In this document: piece after piece, positions 44,486 to 54,819 of the stretch | How the letters are laid out: each line of letters begins with the position of its first letter | How positions within the stretch are numbered: the first letter of the stretch is position 1 | Origin: Smallanthus sonchifolius | Lineage: Eukaryota; Streptophyta; Magnoliopsida; Asterales; Asteraceae | NCBI GenBank assembly: GCA_023525975.1 | Contig: CM042018.1 | Coordinates: 73,787,001-73,851,000 of the forward strand | Direction: 5' to 3' | DNA: 64,000 bases | Program-made: the position numbers and the translations under genes | The notes under the pieces: model-generated | Told to the model about the DNA's origin: nothing | Database searches by the model: none | The model's input: only the letters and a program-made list of their open reading frames with translations

Positions 44486-45012
44486 AAACTCCTCTTAGGC
44501 GAAGATAATAAGTTCGCTTCAAAGCCAAACAAGCGACTTTGATATTAAGCGAACTTGATAAGTTCGCTTACCCAAGAAACTCCAGTAAGTTCGCCTACTG
44601 ATTAAGTTCGCCTACTAAGTTCGCTTAAACTGAGAGAAGCGAACTAAATAAGTTCGCTTGCTAAGTTTGCCTTCAACAACTTTCAGCAAGTTCGCTTACA
44701 GCAGCTGAAACAAACTCAGCAAGAACTTTAACCCAAACACGAACAAATATCACCAAAAATCATCATTTCTCACAAATTAGAATGAATTTGAAGAAATTAA
44801 ACCGTAGGATTTAGTATTTTATGAATTAGAACACTTCTATCTGATTAATTTCACCAAAAACAACTTCAAATCCACAAATTCAGCAGTAAAATCAGCTTCA
44901 AGAACTTGAAAACTCTATGGATACAAAAACTTCAAAAATGATCAATTTCTTGTCAAATTGTACACAAAAACGTCTCTAATCACAAAGAATCAAACACAAA
45001 TCACGAGCAAAA
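44486..45012 (-). other. Element D leader with palindrome cluster
   Basis: Untranslated. 44490-44700 is packed with GCGAACTTGATAAGTTCGC-type inverted repeats and single arms (AAGTTCGCCT, GCGAACTAAATAAGTTCGC). The rest (44700-45012) is A-rich on the plus strand and shows no other element. Confidence 0.75.
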
Positions 45013-45024
45013 GCTCTGATACCA
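45013..45024 (-). other. Primer-binding site of element D
   Basis: The minus strand reads TGGTATCAGAGC, complementary to initiator Met tRNA, two bases from the LTR end. Confidence 0.9.
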
Positions 45025-45026
45025 CT

Positions 45027-45344
45027 TGTAGGTCCACATGACTCATCTCAGATCGATCTCGTGACAGGACGTCTCGTTAACACGGAGTGCGGAATCCTAC
45101 TGTATTAACGTTCGTATACTAATTGACAGTAGAAACAACATGTAAATAAACTTTCTCTTTGTATTCACCAAACACAGAGTTTACAGCATATACTTGTTCA
45201 ATTCATTCGTGCTAAACAGACTCTGTAAACTCTCTATTTATAGACACACGTTCTGCAATAGGCGAACTTAACAAGTTTTCTTCAAAGATGCTTAGGCGAA
45301 CTTAGGCTAGGCGAACTTATCAAGTTCGCCTCTAGCAGAACATG
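45027..45344 (-). repeat. 5' LTR of element D, part 1 (rest at 54715-54814)
   Basis: Starts TGTAGGTCCACATG like the left copy. TATA box complement at about 45233-45243. The palindrome cluster at 45258-45332 has lost 18 bp relative to the left LTR, joining GCGAACTTA directly to GGCTAGGCGAAC. Element C follows after the TSD ACATG. Confidence 0.9.
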
Positions 45345-46690
45345 TGTAACATTTCTGATTTTCCGACCCTATTTGAATTTATTTTAATTAATAAAATAAC
45401 AATACGACATTTAAAACCTTCAAGGACTAGTTGTGTAATTAGTCAAATCTAATTATAATAAAGTTGAAAGTCAAAGAAAAATTGAGAAATTATGTTACCG
45501 TTAACTTTTAATAAATTAAATTAACAAATTCTTGACCAACTTAACTCGACTCAAACCCGAGGGACCAGTTCCGCCAGATTCAGAACTTTTGAACATGAAA
45601 CTGCAGGGATCAATCTGTAATTAACTCATTTTCGATTTAGTTTGACTTCAGAAAGTCAAACTGCCATTTTTGCTCGAATCCGAACCCCACACCCGGAATC
45701 TGTTGCAATTCGTAACCGCTATACACATTGGTGTCATTATCGGTCATTATAGAGCAATTAACAGCTTCGTCGTTACACGATTGAACTCCATTTACAGCAA
45801 ATTAAACCGTGACCGTCGACCTATTTTCTTATTACCCACCAATTCACAACTATCGATCGTTTACACAGAAATCAATCACCTGTAAATCTCTAACGAATCC
45901 CCCAGAGCCTGTTACATTATCCAATTTCATCGAAGAAGGACGCAGAGTCGCCGGAAAACCGATCCGTCTCAGTCGGCAATCGTTTAGTCGATCGCGGTCA
46001 ATTCGAACATCATTCCGGTAATTGAACCTATCATTAGCTTCGTTTTTATCACTACATTAAAAGCCCTATGCTTATTAGGGCTTACATTACAGAATCAAGC
46101 AAGATATGATTCTAGGGTTCTTAACAATTGCGGATTTAATCGAACCCTACCCCCGACTCTGTTTAAACCAAATTAATTCATACCAGTAGATTCTAAATCC
46201 ATCTTTATTTGATAACCCTATGCCAATTCAGTCTCATATCATCGACTTAATCAAGACCCCGTAACTAGGGTTCGTTCATAAAGCAATTTGGGGGTTTCGA
46301 CCCTAGACTTAATCATAATCCAATTAAAACATACTGATAGATTCGCAAGACCTTAATTAGTAAAAGCCCCATGTTTATATCGCATTCCATTATCAGAATC
46401 ATTCAAATCAATTTTGAGTTTAAGCTTAGGGTTTCGGCTTTTGAATCCGTAATTTAACAATCCTAAATCCGTCGTTTTTGCAATTAAAACTCACCCCAGA
46501 CTCGTTTGGGGTTAACAAACAAAACCCCTAAGATCTTGCAGTCGGTCGCTACCAGATTTGGTGGGATTGGGACTGAGTTTGATCGGCTCGGGTAAAGGGG
46601 AAGAACTCTCCGGGTTTGCTTGTTAAAACCATTTCGTCCCGGACTTGTGTGCGATACCCTAGCGGGCGGAGATGGTTAGGTGAGTGTGCT

Positions 46691-46728
46691 GGTGTGGGAG
46701 AGACCCGGGTTCGAGTCTCTCCACACCC
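46691..46728 (+). other. tRNA T-arm-like hairpin with B-box in LTR C
   Basis: GGTGTGG(G)AGAGAC and GTCTCTCCACACC form a stem of about 13 bp with one bulge around CCGGGTTCGA. GGTTCGAGTCT (46708-46718) is close to the pol III B-box. The 3' LTR carries the same at 53123-53160 with no change to the stem. Upstream GATGGTTAGGTGAGTG could be a degenerate A-box. Not a complete tRNA. Confidence 0.55.
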
Positions 46729-47573
46729 TTTTAATTTTTAAAACAATTTTGAGTATTAATTTAATATAAAAACAATACCCCATGTGTTCTAGCCTCGTAA
46801 AACCACCCGTAGGCTCGGGTTTGGTTTATAACCTTTTTTTCTCTTAAAAATACCAACTTTTAAAATAATATAGTTACATTATTTTCAAACCCCGACTTTG
46901 AATAAATAAAATATTTATATTATTCCCAACCTGTGAATCCCATTAAAAATAATATATATATTTAGATATTTTCCTTCGCCTCGTTTATAAACTCGTGTAA
47001 CGTTTTCAAATTTATAAATGATATAATTATGTATATTAGTTACCCACGTTTATATCCCCGAATGAAAATAAATATATTTATTATTCATATAAATTATAAT
47101 TTCAACTCGCTTAGTGTTAGATGGTATACAACACTAATTTTTATAAACTAATATATATTTACCCAAAGTTGACGCATTTTCATGACTAAATAACTAAATG
47201 AGTATAGACTTAATTATTTTGTTTATATTTAAAGCAAGTTAATTTCAAACTACGTTTTAGATAAATAAATCTAATTTATCTAGTTAATTAACCCCAAGCT
47301 CTAAATCATTATTTTAAGGACACTATATCCCAACTTTAATAATTATAAGACAATTATCCAAGAATAAAACGCAATCACCTATACAACCCTTTTATATAAT
47401 TCGACACGAACTCATTACACAATTTCCTATACTCACATCCTTTGAAGCCCTAGACTTCGATTTAGATATTTTATTAATTCATCTTCATACGCAATACACT
47501 CTAGGTTAACGTTGTGCGTTACAAGGATCACTTTGCTACCTAGAGTCTCGTGTTAAATACACATTTGATTCAG

Positions 47574-48034
47574 GTGAGTATTCACAACCCCTTTTTACTC
47601 TTTTACATTTTTGGGGTGAAACATGAACACTATTCAACTTACCTGTTTACATTTACACAAACAACACAAGTACAAATCCTATTTACATTCATGTGTGCAA
47701 TTTGAGCTTTATGCCCGAGTGCTAGGTGTGCTAACCTCTTGTATGCTATTATGTGCAATCATTAACTATACAAGCCGACGGTTTTCAATGATAGATCTAT
47801 TGAGTCTGACAAACCCACCCATGGTACGCGGTGATTGAAACCGACAACACACTTTGTTTTGCATGCTAGTTACAAGGTTTGATTGTACTTGGTTACACAA
47901 TAGCGGCTCCCCATAAATGCCTTATTTATCATGTTATGTAAAGGATTTGGTTTACAAACTATATGCTATCTACGTACAAATTTGTGTTATACTCACCAAC
48001 TTTTTTAGTTTACCTTATTTTATTCATGTTTCAG
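47574..48034 (+). other. Intron-like interval in the 5' LTR of C (461 bp)
   Basis: Donor TTCAG|GTGAGT, acceptor TTTTATTCATGTTTCAG|G after a T-rich run, and CTCAC about 40 nt before the acceptor as a branch-point candidate. GGTGAGTA at the donor is complementary over 8 bp to TACTCACC (47990-47997). The 3' LTR has the same layout at 54030-54489 (460 bp). If transcription starts near 47425, the interval lies in the 5' untranslated leader. Confidence 0.5.
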
Positions 48035-48254
48035 GTGCTTTCATATGAGTTTGATCAAGACATGCTACACATAGGCTTTGGACCTAGATAATCTTAATTC
48101 GAAAACAAATTGTATTTCATTATGTACATTGAATTTGATTCGTATATGTTTGAATGGAATTTGATTTAACATATTACAATTTAGTCAACCTTGAGCTCAT
48201 GAACAGTCTTACATGTCCCGCCCCGATGATTCCGCCATCGGTCAGGGTGTGACA

Positions 48255-49153
48255 GATTGGTATCAGAGCCTTGGTTATAGGGAACTAGGTTATTAGACAC
48301 TCTTGACCTAGACTATAACTTTAGGACACCCATACAATGCCATGCTACTACATGTTACATTTTCAATTCCAGTGTGATTATTTTTACATGCTATCCTAAG
48401 TACTTACACTACCTGATACAATACATAATGACTTATGTGTCACACTACTTGATAACTCTTGTACTTACACTCATTACTACCTACATACTATATGATTATT
48501 CACCTATGTGAATATTTTTACATATTATACTATATGATTACATCACATGATACAATACCCAATAGTTTATGTGTCACGTTACCTGCCCACTTCTCCTTCT
48601 ATTCATAGCTACTTACATAATTTATTTAAAACACTATCCTAAGTTTAACACACACACATACACACCAAAATTATTCATACTCCTTTGGACCCAAATACAT
48701 GATACCATCACCCTTTATGAGCAAAGACTTAAACTATTGGGCCTATGCCCATCAACAATAAACTAAGAAGCCCACCTATTTCCAAGAAGAAGAAGCCCGC
48801 TAAAATGCATAAATCTTACTTTGGGCCTCAAAGCCCAGCCCACAACAACTCCCATCATAACCATGAGCCCAACAATAGCATTATTAATAAATGATGGCTG
48901 GAAGAGTGTGTAAGCCCATGAGGAATTCTGGCTAAGGAAAGATAGGGTACTTAAGTGTGTCTTAGCGACCCACCCCTCTTTCCTGGGAATTTTTCTCAGG
49001 GATACATTGCTTATAGGTCAAGTGTACTTCTAAAATACTATCGTGAAGGTTCGGTGTTATGACTAGTCAAACTCTAAAACGTATAAGTACTTCTATGTTC
49101 AACCCGCAATATTTCATTATCACTTACAACTTTTGCATTGTTTTCTGCTAGAT
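48255..49153 (+). other. Element C leader with primer-binding site
   Basis: GATTGGTATCAGAGCCTTGG directly follows the LTR (primer-binding site TGGTATCAGAGC, 48258-48269). GGTTATTAGACACTCTTGACC and TATAACTTTAGGACACCCA then match the F leader almost base for base. CTTTCCTGGGAATT at about 48979 also matches. Between them the leader is AT- and CCCA-rich. No ORF of note. Confidence 0.8.
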
Positions 49154-49750
49154 ATGGACTCCTACCCTCCTCACTCCCCGGTATACCATCCCGGAACAGA
49201 ATCCAATTGGGAAGAAGACACTGAGACACCCGTGTATTGGTCACCAACACCCCCAGCTGCTAGGCCAAGGTTTGATGTAAGGCCGGACTGGATTAGGAAC
49301 ACCGGCCCGAGACTTCGAACACTCGGATCACCCGTACCCATAAACCCGTATCATACACCTCACCCCCGTAATCAATTACCACCCCCACTAAGAGACCCAT
49401 ACCTAATGCCCGACCCATACCATCCTAACCCTTGGGTAAGACAAACCATGGCACCCACTAGTGTCATGGGGATTCCAACCCATGACCTCCATCAATATGT
49501 AAGACCCTCAGAATTCGAGAGGCAAAGGATAGAGCAGGGAGTGATACACGACTTGCAAAGACAAAGAATGGATAGCCTAGCAAACCAATTAGGGTACCAA
49601 AAGGAGTTAATCTCCATCCTCGAAAAAGAAGTACAAGAACATCGCACGGAGACCGCCAGGACTGAAGCCAGATCTGCTACTCGAGTGACTATAGCGGTGC
49701 TCATCTTGGCAATTATCTTCTTCTTAGTGGAAAGCTACCAGCGACGTTAG
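49154..49750 (+). CDS. Element C ORF: proline-rich coiled-coil protein with C-terminal membrane anchor (198 aa)
   Basis: ATG at 49154 (MDSYPPHSPVYHPGTESNWE). Residues 1-125 are rich in Pro, Tyr, Arg and Asp and look disordered. About 125-175 is a probable coiled coil (RIEQGVIHDLQRQRMDSLAN, ISILEKEVQEHRTETARTEA). Residues about 178-194 form a hydrophobic segment (VTIAVLILAIIFFLVESY) followed by QRR and the stop, as in tail-anchored proteins, with the bulk facing the cytosol. It sits in the gag position of an element that lacks all other genes, and is intact. I recognise no family and no gag or zinc-knuckle motif. It could be a captured host fragment or a reduced, membrane-associated gag substitute; the sequence does not decide. 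Confidence 0.7.
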   Translation: MDSYPPHSPVYHPGTESNWEEDTETPVYWSPTPPAARPRFDVRPDWIRNTGPRLRTLGSPVPINPYHTPHPRNQLPPPLRDPYLMPDPYHPNPWVRQTMAPTSVMGIPTHDLHQYVRPSEFERQRIEQGVIHDLQRQRMDSLANQLGYQKELISILEKEVQEHRTETARTEARSATRVTIAVLILAIIFFLVESYQRR

Positions 49751-51777
49751 AAGAAGCTTCTACTGATTTCCTTTAAAAATTTTCGATTTGAGAACCATTT
49801 TCTTATGTTTTGAGTAATGTTTAACATTTCAGCATTTAGTCAATTCCATATATTTCAACTCTACAGTTATTGTTCATTGATTTGACCCATGGAGCGTAAA
49901 TTATACCTGTTATATTTTCATCAAACTTTCTCAAATATCACTTCTTTCATTCAACATGATTTAGTGCATTACCAACAAACCCTTTCATAAATAAATCATC
50001 CTATTTTGTGATTTAAACAAAACGTCGCTATCTTTATTAAATTTTTAGATAATATCAAAAACATAAATTTTCCATAAAACTTTTTCACCAAATAAGGAAA
50101 GTTAATGCAATCAATTTTATAAAATTTTTTTTTTTTTAAAACTGATAAATAATTATGATTTTTATTCGTTAAAGTAAATAATTCTAAACTTTGGCCAAAT
50201 TAATATGCTACTACTTGTTTAGCCAAAGGTTGAAATTTTAGATTAAAAATATTTTTCTCATAAATTGCATATTCATCTAAAATATGCGATTCAATGATTT
50301 CACTACTTTATATGTCTATAACCAAAAATAATTTCCCACTTTCTATGTTCAAACAAAGACCCGTATTTATAAACACAAATTCCAGAATATTTCCAAAACC
50401 TCCCCGTTACCTTTCACTCGACGCTTCAAGAGGCGATCCATACCACGTAGACGTTAACCCTTTTCACCAACATCAATGAGATTTGAGGACTTGAACATAA
50501 CTACCACATGATGCAAGAACGCCAAACAACACGTTCGTCCGCAGCACTCGATCACATGCAAGACCCGTTAGTACACATCGCACGCGAAGTTCAATACTCA
50601 CGTATACACGTTTACAATATATCCAACGCAACCACATAATACATGAAACTAGTTTGCCTACAAAGTACTTTATACTAAACGGTGTACACTATACAAGATA
50701 CATGATACTACGTTGCTAACACTATATATGAGATCCATTTTCTTCAATACACATAATACTATGTTGTTTACATTACACGTTATAGTTTATCGATTACAAA
50801 ATACAAGACGCTAAATTGTTTACTCTATATATATGAGACTTATTTGATTACGAACTACGTGACACTAGATCATACATGAGATTTGTGTGCTTACTATATA
50901 CTCGAAACAAAATTTGCTTACCATTATTGCAATGGATCGATTTCATTATACACAAGACATGATCATGCACTTTGTACACCAAAGTTGAAGACCATGATAC
51001 ATTGAAACGCCTCAGGATTTGACGTATTCTTGTTCAAACACGAGCAAACTAAGAAACTTTAAGTGTTACTACTTTACTACTCTTTAGTTGCAAACTGATC
51101 TGACTTGGGACATGATTAATTGTTAGCGACTTTTATGTGTAAATAATAGACGTGATAATAGTGAAATTGTGCCCTTTCCCACACACAACGAAACTATCTA
51201 TACGGACCATACGATGATTTGAATAATTACGGGTGCACACGGAATTATAAAAATCAGCGTATGGAAACTATAGGGAAATTTTGTCGTGTGTTGTGACCTA
51301 AAACTTATCATGATATGTAACAATGAAACTGAAGTAATATGATAAGGGCATGGTGGATACGCCGATGGTACTTCCTATACATAAGTGTCCTCTCATATTA
51401 TCATAAGTAGCGTTGTTCGTGTCACGTGAAGTTTTGACCCAGACTAAGGTTTTAGGAAATCTCGTACCCACTAACAATGTTGAGCATATTAGACTATATT
51501 TACACAAACTCTAAATGTCAAAATCCCATCAATTTCATTCCAAGTAATACGTTTCACATTTAGAATTCAAATTCTTATTCGACAATCTTCAATTCAAAAC
51601 AAAATTTATTATCATTCTTCGTATTCAAAGTATCAGGCTTAAGTCATGTCAACGGTTACACACCCCAGAATCCAACACTCAAAGCTACCTGAGAACCCAA
51701 AACTCCCTCCTCCATCTTGACTTTTGCAGCCTCCATTAATTAAATTTCGGGACGAAATTCCCTTAACAGGGGGACAC
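49751..51777 (+). other. Element C 3' noncoding region with polypurine tract
   Basis: Two kilobases without a credible ORF and AT-rich. From about 51020 it is homologous to element B (2745-3415). It ends AAATTTCGGGACGAAATTCC then AACAGGGGGACAC (51765-51777), the polypurine tract, just before the LTR. A poly-T run lies at 50125-50138. Confidence 0.75.
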
Positions 51778-54709
51778 TGTAACATTCCTGATTTTCCGAC
51801 CCTATTTGAATTTATTTTAATTAATAAAATAACAATACGACATTTAAAACCTTCAAGGACTAGTTGTGTAATTAGTCAAATCTAATTATAATAAAGTTGA
51901 AAGTCAAAGAAAAATTGAGAAATTATGTTACCGTTAACTTTTAATAAATTAAATTAACAAATTCTTGACCAACTTAACTCGACTCAAACCCGAGGGACCA
52001 GTTCCGCCAGATTCAGAACTTTTGAACATGAAACTGCAGGGATCAATCTGTAATTAACTCATTTTCGATTTAGTTTGACTTCAGAAAGTCAAACTTCCGT
52101 TTTTGCTCGAATCCGAACCCTACACCCGGAATCTGTTGCAATTCGTAACCGCTATACACGTTGGTGTCATTATCGATCATTATAGAGCAATTAACAGCTT
52201 CGTCGTTACACGATTGAACTCCATTTACAGAAAATTAAACCGTGACCGTCGACCTATTTTCTTATTACCCACCAATTCACAACTATCGATCGTTTACACA
52301 GAAATCAATCACCTGTAAATCTCTAACGAATCCCCCAGAGCCTGTTACACTATCCAATTTCATCGAAGAAGGACGCAGAGTCGCCGGAAAACCGATCCGT
52401 CTCAGTCGGCATTCGTTTAGTCGATCGCGGTCAATTCGAACATCATTCAGGTAATTGAATCTATCATTAGCTTCGTTTTTATCACTACATTAAAAGCCCT
52501 ATGCTTATTAGGGCTTACATTACAGAATCAAGCAAGATATGATTCTTGGGTTCTTAACAATTGCGGATTTAATCGAACCCTACCCCCGACTCTGTTTAAA
52601 CCAAATTAATTCATACCAGTAGATTCTAAATCCATCTTTATTTGATAATCCTATGCCAATTCAGTCTCATATCATCGACTTAATCAAGACCCCGTAACTA
52701 GGGTTCGTTCATAAAGCAATTTGGGGGTTTCGACCCTAGACTTAATCATAATCCAATTAAAACATACTGATAGATTCGCAAGACCTTAATTAGTAAAAGC
52801 CCCATGTTTATATCGCATTCCATTATCAGAATCATTCAAATCAATTTTGAGTTTAAGCTTAGGGTTTCGGCTTTTGAATCCGTAATTTAACAATCCTAAA
52901 TCCGTCGTTTTTGCAATTAAAACTCACCCCAGACTCGTTTGGGGTTAACAAACAAAACCCCTAAGATCTTGCAGTCGGTCGCTACCAGATTTGGTGGGAT
53001 TGGGACTGAGTTCGATCGGCTCGGGTAAAGGGGAAGAACTCTCCGGGTTTACTTGTTAAAACCATTTCGTCCCGGACTTGTGTGCGATACCCTAGCGGGC
53101 GGAGATGGTTGGGTGAGTGTGCTGGTGTGGGAGAGACCCGGGTTCGAGTCTCTCCACACCCTTTTAATTTTTAAAACAATTTTGAGTATTAATTTAATCT
53201 AAAAACAATACCCCATATTATTATATTAATATATTAATGTGTTCTAGCCTCGTAAAACCACCCGTAGGCTCGGGTTTGGTTTATAACCTTTTTTTTCTCT
53301 TAAAAATACCAACTTTTAAAATAATATAGTTACATTATTTTCAAACCCCGACTTTGAATAAATAAAATATTTATATTATTCCCAACCTGTGAATCCCATT
53401 AAAAATAATATATATATTTAGATATTTTCCTTCGCCTCGTTTATAAACTCGTGTAACGTTTTCAAATTTATAAATGATATAATTATGTATATTAGTTACC
53501 CACGTTTATATCCCCGAATGAAAATAAATATATTTATTATTCATATAAATTGTAATTTCAACTCGCTTAGAGTTAGATGGTATACAAAACTAATTTTTAT
53601 AAACTAATATATATTTACCAAAAGTTGACGCATTTTCATGACTAAATAACTAAATGAGTATAGACTTAATTATTTTGTTTATATTTAAAGCAAGTTAATT
53701 TCACACTACGTTTTAGATAAATAAATCTAATTTATCTAGTTAATTAACCCCAAGCTCTAAATCATTATTTTAAGGACACTATATCCCAACTTTAATAATT
53801 ATAAGACAATTATCCAAGAATAAAACGCAATCACCTATACAACCCTTTTATATAATTCGACACGAACTCATTACACAATTTCCTATACTCACATCCTTTG
53901 AAGCCCTAGACTTTGATTTAGATATTTTATTAATTCATCTTCATACGCAATACACTCTAGGTTAACGTTGTGCGTTACAAGGATCACTTTGCTACCTAGA
54001 GTCTCGTGTTAAATACACATTTGATTCAGGTGAGTATTCGCAACCCCTTTTTACTCTTTTACATTTTTGGGGTGAAACATGAACACTATTCAACTTACAT
54101 GTTTACATTTACACAAACAACACAAGTACAAATCCTATTTACATTCATGTGTGCAATTTGAGCTTTATGCCCGAGTGCTAGGTGTGCTAACCTCTTGTAT
54201 GCTATTATGTGCAATCATTAACTATACAAGCCGACGGTTTTCAATGATAGATCTATTGAGTCTGACAAACCCACCCATGGTACGCGGTGATTGAAACCGA
54301 CAACACACTTTGTTTTGCATGCTAGTTACAAGGTTTGATTGTACTTGGTTACACAATAGCGGCTCCCCATAAATGCCTTATTTATCATGTTATGTAAAGG
54401 ATTTGGTTTACAAACTATATGCTATCTACGTACAAATTTGTGTTATACTCACCAACTTTTTAGTTTACCTTATTTTATTCATGTTTCAGGTGCTTTCATA
54501 TGAGTTTGATCAAGACATGCTACACATAGGCTTTGGACCTAGATAATCTTAATTCAAAAACAAATTGTATTTCATTATGTACATTGAATTTGATTCGTAT
54601 TTGTTTGAATGGAATTTGATTTAACATATTACAATTTAGTCAACCTTGAGCTCATGAACAGTCTTACATGTCCCGCCCCGATGATTCCGCCATCGGTCGG
54701 GGTGTGACA
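51778..54709 (+). repeat. 3' LTR of element C
   Basis: 2,932 bp. Differs from the 5' copy by about thirty substitutions and a 22-bp AT-rich insertion at about 53218-53240 (TATTATATTAATATATTAATG). The hairpin and intron-like interval are conserved (53123-53160; 54030-54489). Confidence 0.92.
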
Positions 54710-54714
54710 ACATG

Positions 54715-54814
54715 TAATAATACTTAGACAAAAACTAAACAATTACATAAAAACATAAAGACAATAAGACCTAAACTATTACAAAGCTTTTGTCATACAA
54801 TCTATGTCCTAACA
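54715..54814 (-). repeat. 5' LTR of element D, part 2
   Basis: After the second ACATG copy the D LTR resumes TAATAATACTTAGACAAAAAC and ends TATGTCCTAACA at 54814, matching 9612-9708. The next bases CCTTT pair with CCTTA at 9268-9272 as D's TSD with one mismatch. Confidence 0.9.
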
Positions 54815-54819
54815 CCTTT

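Larger units (their letters stand above)
45345..48254 (+). repeat. 5' LTR of element C
   Basis: U3 of about 2 kb, AT-rich, with a T-arm-like hairpin at 46691-46728. TATA candidate TTTATATAAT (47391-47400). Then GATTCAG|GTGAGT (47574), CCCCTTTTTACTC, TTTTTGGGGTGAAACATG, TACTCACCAAC (47990-48000), CATGTTTCAG|G (48034), and an F-like U5 ending CGGTCAGGGTGTGACA. Short ORFs in it are open by chance. Confidence 0.92.
45345..54709 (+). mobile_element. Element C, non-autonomous gypsy-type LTR element with one ORF
   Basis: Two LTRs (45345-48254, 2,910 bp; 51778-54709, 2,932 bp), TGTAACATT...GGGTGTGACA, perfect TSD ACATG (45340-45344, 54710-54714). The internal part is only 3.5 kb and contains no protease, RT, RNase H or integrase. 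Primer-binding site, leader blocks, pre-LTR polypurine box and both LTR ends closely match element F. The only credible gene is at 49154-49750. The LTRs differ by about thirty substitutions by eye plus one 22-bp indel, so it is young. It fits the class of large retrotransposon derivatives, but with an intact ORF. Confidence 0.93.
9273..54814 (-). mobile_element. Copia element D (Sirevirus-like), host of nested elements E and C
   Basis: LTRs of 436 bp (9273-9708) and 418 bp (45027-45344 plus 54715-54814) both run TGTAGGTCCACATG...TATGTCCTAACA. The flanks are CCTTA and CCTTT, a TSD with one mismatch. The Met-tRNA primer-binding site lies beside the right LTR and the purine tract beside the left one, so transcription runs right to left. 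Order along the element: leader with palindromes, gag, protease, integrase, RT, RNase H, a 2.2-kb spacer, accessory ORF, LTR. Removing E and C leaves about 13.2 kb. I count about 16 LTR substitutions by eye plus an 18-bp deletion, so D is older than its inserts. All ORFs carry stops or shifts. Confidence 0.9.

Noticed and set aside
45670..46021. Overlapping ORFs in LTR C (45670-45885, 45809-46021; repeated at 52103-52454)
   Set aside because: Two frames are open over the same DNA, and duplication in the other LTR is automatic.
46691..46728. A tRNA gene
   Set aside because: Only a T-arm/B-box-like hairpin is present; no acceptor stem, D-arm or anticodon arm can be built around it.
47623..47838. 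Small ORF conserved in both LTRs of C (also 54079-54294), with a counterpart in F
   Set aside because: Its conservation follows that of the LTR interval as a whole; LTR copies are identical by descent, and the F counterpart has no start in the same place.
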